Positions 25,974-33,492 of a DNA stretch of 47,343 nucleotides are shown here, piece by piece; the first letter of the stretch is position 1; the number at the start of each line of letters is the position of its first letter. The stretch comes from Candidatus Zixiibacteriota bacterium (GTDB lineage Bacteria; Zixibacteria; MSB-5A5; GN15; FEB-12). Position numbers and translations under genes: made by a program. The stretch spans positions 1 to 47,343 of the forward strand of contig JAJRXM010000033.1 in the NCBI GenBank assembly GCA_024276275.1, in the 5' to 3' direction. The notes under the pieces are model-generated. The model ran no database searches. It worked only from the letters and a program-made list of their open reading frames with translations, and was not told the origin of the DNA.

Positions 25974-28900
25974 ATGAAAAAAAAATATCTACCGACCGAT
26001 AAAAAACTGCTAAGTATACTAGTAGCGGTTTCTGTTATAATAGCACAGTCAGCCTTTGCTGTTATAAACATTACCCCTTCAGCAACAACACCTACACCTG
26101 CATCTATTGACAGGTTTGGGACAAATCTTGTTACGCTGTCTACAACTTTTGAAGATACTGATTTACCTGCTCTAAATTTATTTTTTGCCACCTTTAAAGT
26201 TCGGTCTCCTTTTAATGAGTTCACTCTCGTAATTGCTGATTCTATTCAAAACGGAGTAGGCGGTTTAACTATCACAGATGACGGGGGCGGTTTTTACACC
26301 GCATCAATAAATTGGGACCCTGCTGATAATATCACTCTAGGCTTGTATGATTTATATTTTTCTGTTACCAACGGTACCTTTTCTGATACTGATTTATTTA
26401 CTAGCAACCTTAATGAACTTACTATCGCAAACGGTGGAGAAAACAGTATACCTATAGTACAATCTGATGCTGTTTTTGCATCTCCTGCCGGTGTTGAACG
26501 TATCGGAGTAAACACAATTACTTTTGCCGCCGATTTTTATGACCCTGATATACCGGGAGTAAATGCCTTTACGGTCAATTTCAAACTCCGTCATCCTGAT
26601 AATCTTGCCGAGACAATTTTGACAACTGATGCCGCAAACGGAACTCAAGGAGTTACTATTACTGACAACGGAGCAGGCTCATATACCGCATCTGTTTCTT
26701 GGGACCCTCCTGATATTCAAACCATAGGATTTTATGATCTCTATTTTGATGTCTCAGACGGTTTAGGTTCAACTTTTGATGATTACGCGAACAACACTGA
26801 TGAAATGGAAATTTTCGATGCTATTTCCAATAATCCGCCGACTGTTATTGCAGGTGCTGTTTTTACAATCCCTACTTCTGTAAACCGAATCGGTTCTGAA
26901 TTTATAACTATAAAAGCAGACTTTGCCGATACCGATATTCCAAGCAGTGCAGCATTTACCATTACTATTTCTGTTCAGGATAACACGAATACTACATATA
27001 CATTAGTCAATGCCGCTAAAGACGGTGAACAAGGACTTCGTGTTAAAAACATAGGTGGAGCAAACTTCGCAGCATCTTACATTTGGGATCCATCTGATTT
27101 ACAAGTAACAGGTCCTTATGATTTATTCTTCGAAGTAAGCGATCAGCAAAGTGCAACGGCAACTGACGGATATGCCAACAATACCGATGAACTAACTATC
27201 ACATCATCTGCTCCTGCCGGAGACGGCAACCTTCTGCGACGTTCACATGTTGCCGATAACTGCGGTGGTGTTAATTCTGCCTGTCATAACGTACAGGGCC
27301 ACCAAGGGCAAGACTGTTTAGTATGTCACTCATCCCATGATGTCACAAATATTTATTTAATAAAAGATTCTATTCAAACACCAAATTCCGGTCTTAGAGA
27401 AGTAATTTTTAAAACTCTTGGAATCGGTGACCCATTTAACGCCCCTGACCCTACTGTTGGAGATCCGACATCAGGCGTTATGGCAGATGCCAGCGACGGT
27501 GTCGGCACCGGAGTTTGTGAAGTTTGTCATACGACTACAACTCATCATAGAAACGACGGAAGCCAACTTCCGGACTCTCATAACGATGCCCAGGACTGCA
27601 CCCAGTGTCATGTTCATACCGACGGCTTCAAAGGTGGAGAATCAGGCGGTGGTTTATCTTGTTCAACATGCCATAGCCAAATATATGCTGCCATGGACAG
27701 CACTTCAATACTTGCCCGTCATATATTAGGAAACGATTCCGCTGACTATTCACCCGGGGCTTCCGGAATGTTCACTATCAAGAATTGTCTGAGTTGTCAT
27801 GTCGATCACGATATTTTCCGTCCAGATTTGAATCCGGGTATTGGTACCAGAGGTTCTAACCTTCGAGTCGATTGGGCAATTGATCCTGTCAGCGGCGATA
27901 ATACAGTTCTTTTAAATTCTGATTATCAATCAACCGGCAATGGAGGTGTTTGTCTTTCCTGTCATGATGGTTCGGATCCGACTTGTTCAGCTTGCCATTC
28001 TGCACATACGCCACCGAAAGATTTCCTCTTGCCATTCGCAAGTGCATCAAGCGTTCATCGTTTTATACCTAAAGCTGAGTATGATTCTGCTATCAGTACT
28101 CACAATTATTCGGTTCCGATAACATTCACAACAGACGGTTCAGTTTTTAATGCAAATTGTACTAAATGTCACAATGACGATATGTCAAAAACATATCAAA
28201 ATTCAACGGTAAAAGTCTCAATACACGGTTCAAGCTTCTCATTAATGCTTGACTCTACCGGTATCGCAGCACCAACAGAACCACTTGAAGAAGCCTTCTG
28301 TTTTAAATGTCACTCTACTACTTCAAATCCTAATGCCGGAGTTAATCTTGATTACTTTGGAATAAAAGGCATGGGAGCTCCTACTCTCGGTATCGAAGCA
28401 GAATTTGGGTTACCTTCTACCCACCCTGTCGGAAGTTTTTCCGGAATTCATTCTCCTATAGATACACTCGGAACTACGGCACGTCATGTAGAATGTGCTG
28501 ATTGTCATAACCCTCATGCAGCTACATCTGATAACCCTCCTTCTCCTGCTTTAAACGGAGCATTATTTGGAGTGAACGGTGTGGACATTGACGGTGCGGA
28601 AATCAGACCTGTAGTAGAATCTTATCAGGTCTGTTTAAAATGTCACGGTGACAGTCCGGGTACAACAGCCTATGTACAGCGTAATTTTGTAAATTTAAAT
28701 ACAAGAGATGAATTTAAACCGACTTCGCAATCGTTCCACCCGGTAGCAGCAGTTGGTACAAATACTAATGTACCGTCTTTAATAGCTCCTTTGACAGAAA
28801 CTTCCAGAATCGATTGTCAAGACTGTCATTCAGCTCCGGTAGGAGGTTCAGCAGGTCCTCATGGTTCAGATTTTACTCCTATTCTTAAGATGCGTTATGA

Positions 28901-29222
28901 AACAGCAGACTTTACCCCTGAGTCAGCTGCAAATTATGCTTTATGTTATTCTTGCCATGACAGATCATCTATTTTAAATGACGTAAGTTTCAAAGAACAT
29001 GATAGACATATTCGACGAGAAGATACACCTTGTTCCGGATGTCATGACTCACACGGAGTAGCAAATACTCCTCAGGGAGACGGAACACATCTTATTAACT
29101 TTGATGTTTCTTACTGTACTCCATCTAGCTCAGGACGACTTGAATTTATTGATTTGGGTAATCAACGAGGTGAGTGTTACGTTACTTGTCATGGTAAAGA
29201 CCATGATCCAAAATCATATTAA
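25974..29222 (+). CDS. giant multiheme cytochrome: three Ig-like repeats + 14 CXXCH, one CX6CH, one CX3CH
   Basis: 1082 residues with a signal peptide (SVIIAQSAFA). Residues ~30-400 hold three tandem ~110-residue Ig/cadherin-like repeats, each running from a (F/V/I)DRxG or NRIGS opening to WDP..(T/V)(L/I)GxYDLYF(S/D)V. From ~420 on come the hemes: an unusual CGGVNSACH (CX6CH), then CLVCH, CEVCH, CTQCH, CSTCH, CLSCH, CLSCH, CSACH, CTKCH, CFKCH, CADCH, CLKCH, CQDCH, CYSCH, CSGCH, and a terminal CYVTCH (CX3CH). The Ig stalk suggests cell-surface display with the heme part projecting, as in terminal reductases of other electron-transfer systems. It ends the cluster and is followed by a large hairpin. 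The substrate (mineral, partner cell, electrode) cannot be told. Confidence 0.88.
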   Translation: MKKKYLPTDKKLLSILVAVSVIIAQSAFAVINITPSATTPTPASIDRFGTNLVTLSTTFEDTDLPALNLFFATFKVRSPFNEFTLVIADSIQNGVGGLTITDDGGGFYTASINWDPADNITLGLYDLYFSVTNGTFSDTDLFTSNLNELTIANGGENSIPIVQSDAVFASPAGVERIGVNTITFAADFYDPDIPGVNAFTVNFKLRHPDNLAETILTTDAANGTQGVTITDNGAGSYTASVSWDPPDIQTIGFYDLYFDVSDGLGSTFDDYANNTDEMEIFDAISNNPPTVIAGAVFTIPTSVNRIGSEFITIKADFADTDIPSSAAFTITISVQDNTNTTYTLVNAAKDGEQGLRVKNIGGANFAASYIWDPSDLQVTGPYDLFFEVSDQQSATATDGYANNTDELTITSSAPAGDGNLLRRSHVADNCGGVNSACHNVQGHQGQDCLVCHSSHDVTNIYLIKDSIQTPNSGLREVIFKTLGIGDPFNAPDPTVGDPTSGVMADASDGVGTGVCEVCHTTTTHHRNDGSQLPDSHNDAQDCTQCHVHTDGFKGGESGGGLSCSTCHSQIYAAMDSTSILARHILGNDSADYSPGASGMFTIKNCLSCHVDHDIFRPDLNPGIGTRGSNLRVDWAIDPVSGDNTVLLNSDYQSTGNGGVCLSCHDGSDPTCSACHSAHTPPKDFLLPFASASSVHRFIPKAEYDSAISTHNYSVPITFTTDGSVFNANCTKCHNDDMSKTYQNSTVKVSIHGSSFSLMLDSTGIAAPTEPLEEAFCFKCHSTTSNPNAGVNLDYFGIKGMGAPTLGIEAEFGLPSTHPVGSFSGIHSPIDTLGTTARHVECADCHNPHAATSDNPPSPALNGALFGVNGVDIDGAEIRPVVESYQVCLKCHGDSPGTTAYVQRNFVNLNTRDEFKPTSQSFHPVAAVGTNTNVPSLIAPLTETSRIDCQDCHSAPVGGSAGPHGSDFTPILKMRYETADFTPESAANYALCYSCHDRSSILNDVSFKEHDRHIRREDTPCSGCHDSHGVANTPQGDGTHLINFDVSYCTPSSSGRLEFIDLGNQRGECYVTCHGKDHDPKSY

Positions 29223-29229
29223 AACAGAA

Positions 29230-29265
29230 TTGCTCTAAATTTCATACTTATGAAATTTAGAGCAA
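29230..29265. terminator. 16-bp hairpin between convergent genes
   Basis: TTGCTCTAAATTTCAT (29230-29245) pairs perfectly with its complement at 29250-29265 across a 4-base loop. It lies 8 bases after the giant cytochrome stop and 21 before the PEGA gene stop. There is no long T-run, so it is a terminator-like or mRNA 3'-protecting structure for both directions. Confidence 0.65.
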
Positions 29266-29285
29266 GCCTAAATAAAATTAAAGAA

Positions 29286-30083
29286 TTATTTATTATTTTC
29301 ATCTATATTGTTAATAACTACAACCCCTTTATCTTTACTCTCTTCCTCCCATTTCTCTATCCGTTCCGCATTTACTTTTCGAACAAGTAATTCTATCTCT
29401 TTATTACTATTTTTTATATCGATATTTTGTTTTTCTATTATGATATTTTCTTGCTCTATTTCATTTCGTTTCTTTTTGGAGAAAATTTTACTTAATAGAT
29501 AAGAACCTGTAGTTAGAATTATACCGGCACCGACCAATACATTTGCTTCTCTTTGGTTGTCATCATCTAAAACCAACTTTGCAATTAACCCTTGAGACAG
29601 TGGAAGTATTAGAAATGTCTCAGCCAGAGCCATATACTTTTTCTCTATATTTTTTGCTCTGGCAGGCTCAATCGGATGAACTACACTTTGAATTGTATAT
29701 CCGAGTGAATCAGCGTTCAGATAAATAGGTGCCAACGGTCTTAAAATAAATTGAACCTGTTTTTTTTGAATCTCAGCCATCATTAAATCTGTAATGAGCG
29801 GTTCATATCCGTCCTTATAAACCTCTATACTCAATTTCTCCCTGCTGAGAGGTAGGATAATCGGAGTAAGTTCCTCTAAAGTTTTCCCGTCTAGGGTAAC
29901 AAAGCCGTTTTCAGGGACAGATGTTACCAAAACATTATTTCCGGGTTTATTTAAGAGAGAATCATGTAACCGTAAAACTACTGAGTCAATATCGGGATGT
30001 ATTCGAACTTGCGTAGTATCTTCAGCTCGAACTACTGAGCAGAATACTACCAAAAAAGCTTGCATAACCAAAAAGAATTTCAC
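29286..30083 (-). CDS. PEGA-domain protein with signal peptide, internal membrane segment and coiled coil
   Basis: A 265-residue protein. Signal peptide MKFFLVMQAFLVVFCSVVRA. A PEGA domain at about 48-115 (VLVTSVPENGFVTLDGK, then EVYKDGYEPLITDL), a domain often found in surface-layer or envelope proteins. A Gly/Ala-rich hydrophobic segment follows at about 180-202 (VLVGAGIILTTGSYLLS), then a charged coiled-coil tail rich in Glu/Lys/Asn. The topology suggests an envelope anchor with a helical tail. It is convergent with the cytochrome cluster and shares no operon with it. A sigma-70 type promoter lies 30 bases upstream. Specific function unknown. Confidence 0.65.
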   Translation of the reverse strand: MKFFLVMQAFLVVFCSVVRAEDTTQVRIHPDIDSVVLRLHDSLLNKPGNNVLVTSVPENGFVTLDGKTLEELTPIILPLSREKLSIEVYKDGYEPLITDLMMAEIQKKQVQFILRPLAPIYLNADSLGYTIQSVVHPIEPARAKNIEKKYMALAETFLILPLSQGLIAKLVLDDDNQREANVLVGAGIILTTGSYLLSKIFSKKKRNEIEQENIIIEKQNIDIKNSNKEIELLVRKVNAERIEKWEEESKDKGVVVINNIDENNK

Positions 30084-30113
30084 AACAATACTTTCGTTTT
30101 ACTCTTACTCTAT

Positions 30114-30141
30114 ATAATAGCAAGTTAATCAAAATTGTCAA
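30114..30141 (-). promoter_or_regulatory. sigma-70 type promoter for the PEGA gene
   Basis: Minus strand TTGACA (30141-30136), a 16-base spacer and TATTAT (30119-30114). Transcription would start near 30107, leaving a ~24-base leader to the ATG at 30083. Confidence 0.55.
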
Positions 30142-30434
30142 CTATTCTTCCTTAAGATAGCATATAACTTTCATAAGTTAGCCCATGTCCACTGACCCGT
30201 TAATTTCAATATACACTATTTCTATTCACGAACAAACCGACAAATTGAAACACCGCAGATATCATGTATCTCAAAGAATACAAACGCCTTACAGACTTAT
30301 CGCTGAATATAGCCACTCAAATAAATAAAGTAATACAGCAACAATATCCTCAATTAATAGAGGATATCATCACTATTCTTACAACCACATATTGTTATAT
30401 TTTTCACATATTTACTATTTATACTTTAGTTTAC
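30142..30434. other. intergenic region without a convincing gene
   Basis: A plus-strand open frame from 30264 starts MYLKEYKRLTDLSLNIATQ, which looks protein-like for about 40 residues and then turns into low-complexity hydrophobic sequence overlapping the pirin gene antisense. It has no ribosome site and I take it as a chance frame or a relic. Confidence 0.3.
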
Positions 30435-31130
30435 TTACATATCAAACAACAATACTTCGGAATCATCTGTTGCTTTCATAGTAAGTAATGTCTCATTTGT
30501 GACAGCGACACCATCAGCTGTTGAAACTTTCTTACCGTTAATATCAATTTCACCTCTTACAACTTGAATCCAAACATCTCTTCCTCGGTTTATAATATAT
30601 TTGACTTCGGTTCCTTTCGGTAAAACTGAAAGATATAAATAGATATCCTGATTAATTCGGACTGTATCAGAATTTTCTTCATTTGATGCGAGCAGTAAAA
30701 AATCTCCTACAGCTTTTGAACGGTCATATTGTATCTGTTCATAAGATGGCTTTAAACCTTTTTTATCAGGAAAAATCCAAATCTGATACAAATGTACATC
30801 ATCTTTTTCAGACGGGTTAAATTCCGAATGCATAATACCTGTGCCAGCAGTCATTCTTTGAATTTCACCTTTACTAATAATCGAACCGTTTCCAAGTGAA
30901 TCCTTATGCTTTATCGCCCCTTAGTGAATAAAAGTAATAATTTCCATATCGTTATGAGGATGTGTCCCAAATCCACCCAGAGTAGCAATAAAGTCATCAT
31001 TTATAACACGTATATGTTTAAAGTTTACATGTTGTGGATCGTGATACCGGTTAAATGAAAAAGTATGTAAGCTTTTTAACCAATCAAGGTTTGTTTTTCC
31101 CCGTTCACTTGCTTTACGAACTTGTAACAT
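30435..31130 (-). pseudogene. pirin-family protein interrupted by an in-frame TAA
   Basis: The ATG at 31130 follows AAAGGAG. The N-terminal part (69 codons) has the pirin signature SFNRYHDPQHVNF and the metal site HPHNDMEIITF. TAA occurs at 30923-30921. The same frame continues GAIKHKDSLGNGSIISKGEIQRMTAGTGIMHSEFN, exactly the continuation expected of pirin, so the TAA stands for the Glu of the usual LEG(A) motif. The C-terminal cupin half runs to 30435. Without read-through only a fragment would be made. Pirins are Fe-binding cupins, some with quercetinase activity. The gene follows a MarR regulator that also has an in-frame TAA; between them lies an operator-like palindrome. Confidence 0.75.
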
Positions 31131-31153
31131 TGCAATTCTCCTTTTTTCTTTAT

Positions 31154-31171
31154 TAGTTTAACATTAAACTA
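31154..31171. promoter_or_regulatory. MarR-type operator palindrome upstream of pirin
   Basis: A perfect inverted repeat TAGTTTAA-CA-TTAAACTA, 24 bases upstream of the pirin ATG and just after the MarR stop. A degenerate second copy lies upstream of the MarR gene itself. Size and symmetry fit MarR-family dimers. Confidence 0.65.
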
Positions 31172-31187
31172 TATAACGAAAAAAAAC

Positions 31188-31634
31188 TTATTTAGTTCCC
31201 AGGCCTAATTTTTTGCATAAAAAAGCTAGTTGATTTTGTTCTTTAGGAGATAAAACAGACATTTCAGTAACTAAAACCTGTAAATGTCGTTTAAAAACTT
31301 TTTTTATCAGTTTAGTTCCCTTAGAAGTTAGATGAATTGAGTAAAACCTTTTGTCTAATTAATCTTGCTCGCGAACAACTAAATTTTGTTTTGATAGATT
31401 TTCAATGACAGTCGTAAGATTCCCTGATGTTTTTAATACTTTTCCGGCGATTTCTTTTTGACAGAGAGGTCCAAGATGATACAGCACTTCCAAGACCTGA
31501 AACTGACTAAGGCTTAAACTATGCAGAGAAATATGCTTATGGGTTCTTGATGTAAATGAATCAGCAGCCCGCATCAGTTTCACATAAGTCAGCAGTGCTC
31601 TTTCTTCGCTAGAATTGTATTTTTTTTTCTTCAT
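31188..31634 (-). pseudogene. MarR-family transcription regulator interrupted by an in-frame TAA
   Basis: The ATG at 31634 opens MKKKKYNSSEERALLTYVKLMRA, followed by a winged helix-turn-helix (about 35-95: SLSQFQVLEVLYHLGPLCQKEIAGKVLKTSGNLTTVIENL). TAA at 31361-31359 follows REQD. The frame continues LDKRFYSIHLTSKGTKLIKKVFKRH...LSPKEQNQLAFLCKKLGLGTK to a proper TAA at 31188. The typical family text is D.RD.R...L.LT.KG, so the break falls inside the wing; complete length would be 148 residues, normal for MarR. It is probably an autoregulator of itself and pirin, controlling a redox or phenolic stress response (family inference). As sequenced it would yield a truncated DNA-binding domain. Confidence 0.75.
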
Positions 31635-31642
31635 ATTCTCAT

Positions 31643-31660
31643 TATTTGAACATTAAACTA
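31643..31660. promoter_or_regulatory. second, imperfect copy of the MarR-type operator
   Basis: TATTTGAA-CA-TTAAACTA. The right half is identical to the palindrome at 31154-31171 and the left half has two mismatches. It ends 9 bases before the MarR ATG, a position suited to autorepression. Confidence 0.6.
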
Positions 31661-31702
31661 CACATATTTACAATAAACAGCAAGTCACAAGGTAAAACAA
31701 CT

Positions 31703-32836
31703 CTAAAAACCTAAACTAATGGAACCGTATAGTGATATTTTTTCATACGAGTATAATTTAAGTGAGGAATTATTGTCTAGATAACGGAAAATTATTCGTG
31801 GAATTATCAAAGACTTGCCTGTGAAATACTTTCTTTCAAGCTCTATTGAAATTGAACGAGTAATATCATCTCTTGCAAAAATAGTAAATTGAGGAATAAT
31901 TGTTAAGTCTGATTCACGTTGTTTTATATATGACTTTTCACTATAAGCTCCTCGTAAATATACTACAACTTGATTTTGGAAAATTTTCTTAATAGAAACA
32001 GATATTTCATCACCACCCCAAAGTGAATACCAAGGTGACAGATAATCTATTGTATAACCCGGTATAAAAGCATCATTACTATCTTCAAATAGTCGTTTTA
32101 AATAAAAAATTTGCAATCCGATTGAGTTACCGATAGGACGGGAATATCGAAAAGACAAATCAATATATCTGTTATTACTGTTAAACGAGTCATCTGTTGA
32201 AAACTTCTTACTATAAAAGGCTGTTTCAAAACTAATTGCATTTTGTGACCAAACAGTTGCAAGCAATCTTCCATAAGCGTAATATAAGTTATCCGTTACA
32301 GATGATGTGTTAGTGTATCTTTTCGATGATGCTCCGAGCCCGATCTTACTTACTACTTTTTTTCTCAGTTGATAACTCCAACTTCCGCTGCCGCTGATAA
32401 CCATATTATTATAAGGACTAAAATCAGCACCATAACTTAAATACGAAAGAGACCCATTAAAAATAACCTGCGAAATCATAGTTGAGGTTGATGGGATAAA
32501 ACTAAATGATGCTCCACCCATAAAAGATGACAAGTTGCTAGTTTGTTTATACAGATTATAATCCCCGTATACGTTTATTTCCATCATTTCTGTCGGGTAG
32601 ATGGCTACATCTGTTGAAAAAGTTGTATAGGAGTCAGAAATAGAAAAAGAATCATTAAATAAATTACTGTTGTACCCCTCATTCATTGAAAAAGAAATCA
32701 GAGCATCAGATTTTACTATCGGACTCCAAATAGTCATGATAGTTATTAGGATAAGAAATTTTTTGATAATAACCCCTGTTGTTCTCTTACAAGTTGCCGA
32801 TTTCAGATGAGTATATCTTTTTGCATTATCTCCCAT
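31703..32836 (-). CDS. outer-membrane beta-barrel protein, unknown function
   Basis: Start taken at the ATG at 32836, which overlaps the end of the preceding gene by 11 bases; the longer frame to 32989 only reads that gene in another frame. 377 residues. A hydrophobic export segment sits at about 24-40 (FLILITIMTIWSPIVKS) after a basic N-region. Then amphipathic strands rich in Tyr/Ser/Phe (GASFSFIPSTS, GSGSWSYQLRKK) run to the C-terminal strand LYGSISLGF, which ends in Phe as barrel proteins do. Not a TonB receptor (no plug). Coupled to a Ca-binding secreted protein. Function unknown. Confidence 0.6.
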   Translation of the reverse strand: MGDNAKRYTHLKSATCKRTTGVIIKKFLILITIMTIWSPIVKSDALISFSMNEGYNSNLFNDSFSISDSYTTFSTDVAIYPTEMMEINVYGDYNLYKQTSNLSSFMGGASFSFIPSTSTMISQVIFNGSLSYLSYGADFSPYNNMVISGSGSWSYQLRKKVVSKIGLGASSKRYTNTSSVTDNLYYAYGRLLATVWSQNAISFETAFYSKKFSTDDSFNSNNRYIDLSFRYSRPIGNSIGLQIFYLKRLFEDSNDAFIPGYTIDYLSPWYSLWGGDEISVSIKKIFQNQVVVYLRGAYSEKSYIKQRESDLTIIPQFTIFARDDITRSISIELERKYFTGKSLIIPRIIFRYLDNNSSLKLYSYEKISLYGSISLGF

Positions 32837-33290
32837 CGTGACCTCGTCGTCTGTGAGGACCTTTCCCATCATGAATATCAGAACCGCCGTTTGGGCCTGA
32901 CCCGTCAAACATCCTGTGGTCAAAAGTAGTGTGGTTACTAAAATCTCTACCTGTTCTAAACTGGAATCTTGACCTATCCATAAAACCAAAACGTTTTCTC
33001 ATTTGAAATTTATGTAACTTATCTTTTATACTATTTGCATTATTGTGCTTGGCAAGATTCCCGTTTTGTTGATTAATACCTTTTTGGGCAAGTTTTCTAT
33101 AATCTTGATCTATAGAATTTGGGATTCCATCTCCATCATGATCCGGAGCATTATCATTAAAGCCGTCTCCATCAAGATCAATAAAGTTTGTTTTCATATT
33201 ATCAGATGTTTGAGTTTGTCCTATCTGTGGAAAAACTAGCAAAAAAGTAAATACAAAAAATCCAAAAAGTAATATATGTTTTGTTTTCAT
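32826..33290 (-). CDS. secreted protein with TSP3/EF-hand-like calcium-binding repeats
   Basis: 154 residues with a signal peptide (LLFGFFVFTFLLVFPQ). Residues ~38-65 contain two acidic loops, DLDGDGFND and DHDGDGIPN, of the thrombospondin type 3 / dockerin kind that bind calcium. The rest is basic and rich in Asn, Arg, Phe, with a C-terminal Gly/His/Arg-rich tail (GPHRRRGHDGR). The last codons overlap the barrel gene start, so the pair is translationally coupled. It is likely periplasmic or surface, perhaps the partner of the barrel. Confidence 0.65.
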   Translation of the reverse strand: MKTKHILLFGFFVFTFLLVFPQIGQTQTSDNMKTNFIDLDGDGFNDNAPDHDGDGIPNSIDQDYRKLAQKGINQQNGNLAKHNNANSIKDKLHKFQMRKRFGFMDRSRFQFRTGRDFSNHTTFDHRMFDGSGPNGGSDIHDGKGPHRRRGHDGR

Positions 33291-33457
33291 GACTTTCTCC
33301 TAACTTAATAATTAATGTAGTACTGTTAGTATAAGACAAATAAAACTAAAAAAGTATTAATCTTATTTTATAATTATCGAAATTTTCATGAAATTTGTCC
33401 TGTTTTTTTTCATCTAAATCATTATCTCAGACAAATTTATCAGACATGCGAAACATC

Positions 33458-33485
33458 TTGACATTTGCTTCGATTTCTATGTAAT
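33458..33485 (+). promoter_or_regulatory. promoter giving a probably leaderless mRNA
   Basis: TTGACA (33458-33463), a 16-base spacer and TGTAAT (33480-33485). Transcription would start about 33491-33493, at or one to two bases before the ATG (33493), and no ribosome site precedes that ATG. Confidence 0.5.
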
Positions 33486-33492
33486 TAAGATT

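Noticed and set aside
30264-30488. 74-codon plus-strand frame antisense to the end of pirin
   Set aside because: No ribosome site, and the second half is low-complexity. The first 40 residues look protein-like but are unsupported.
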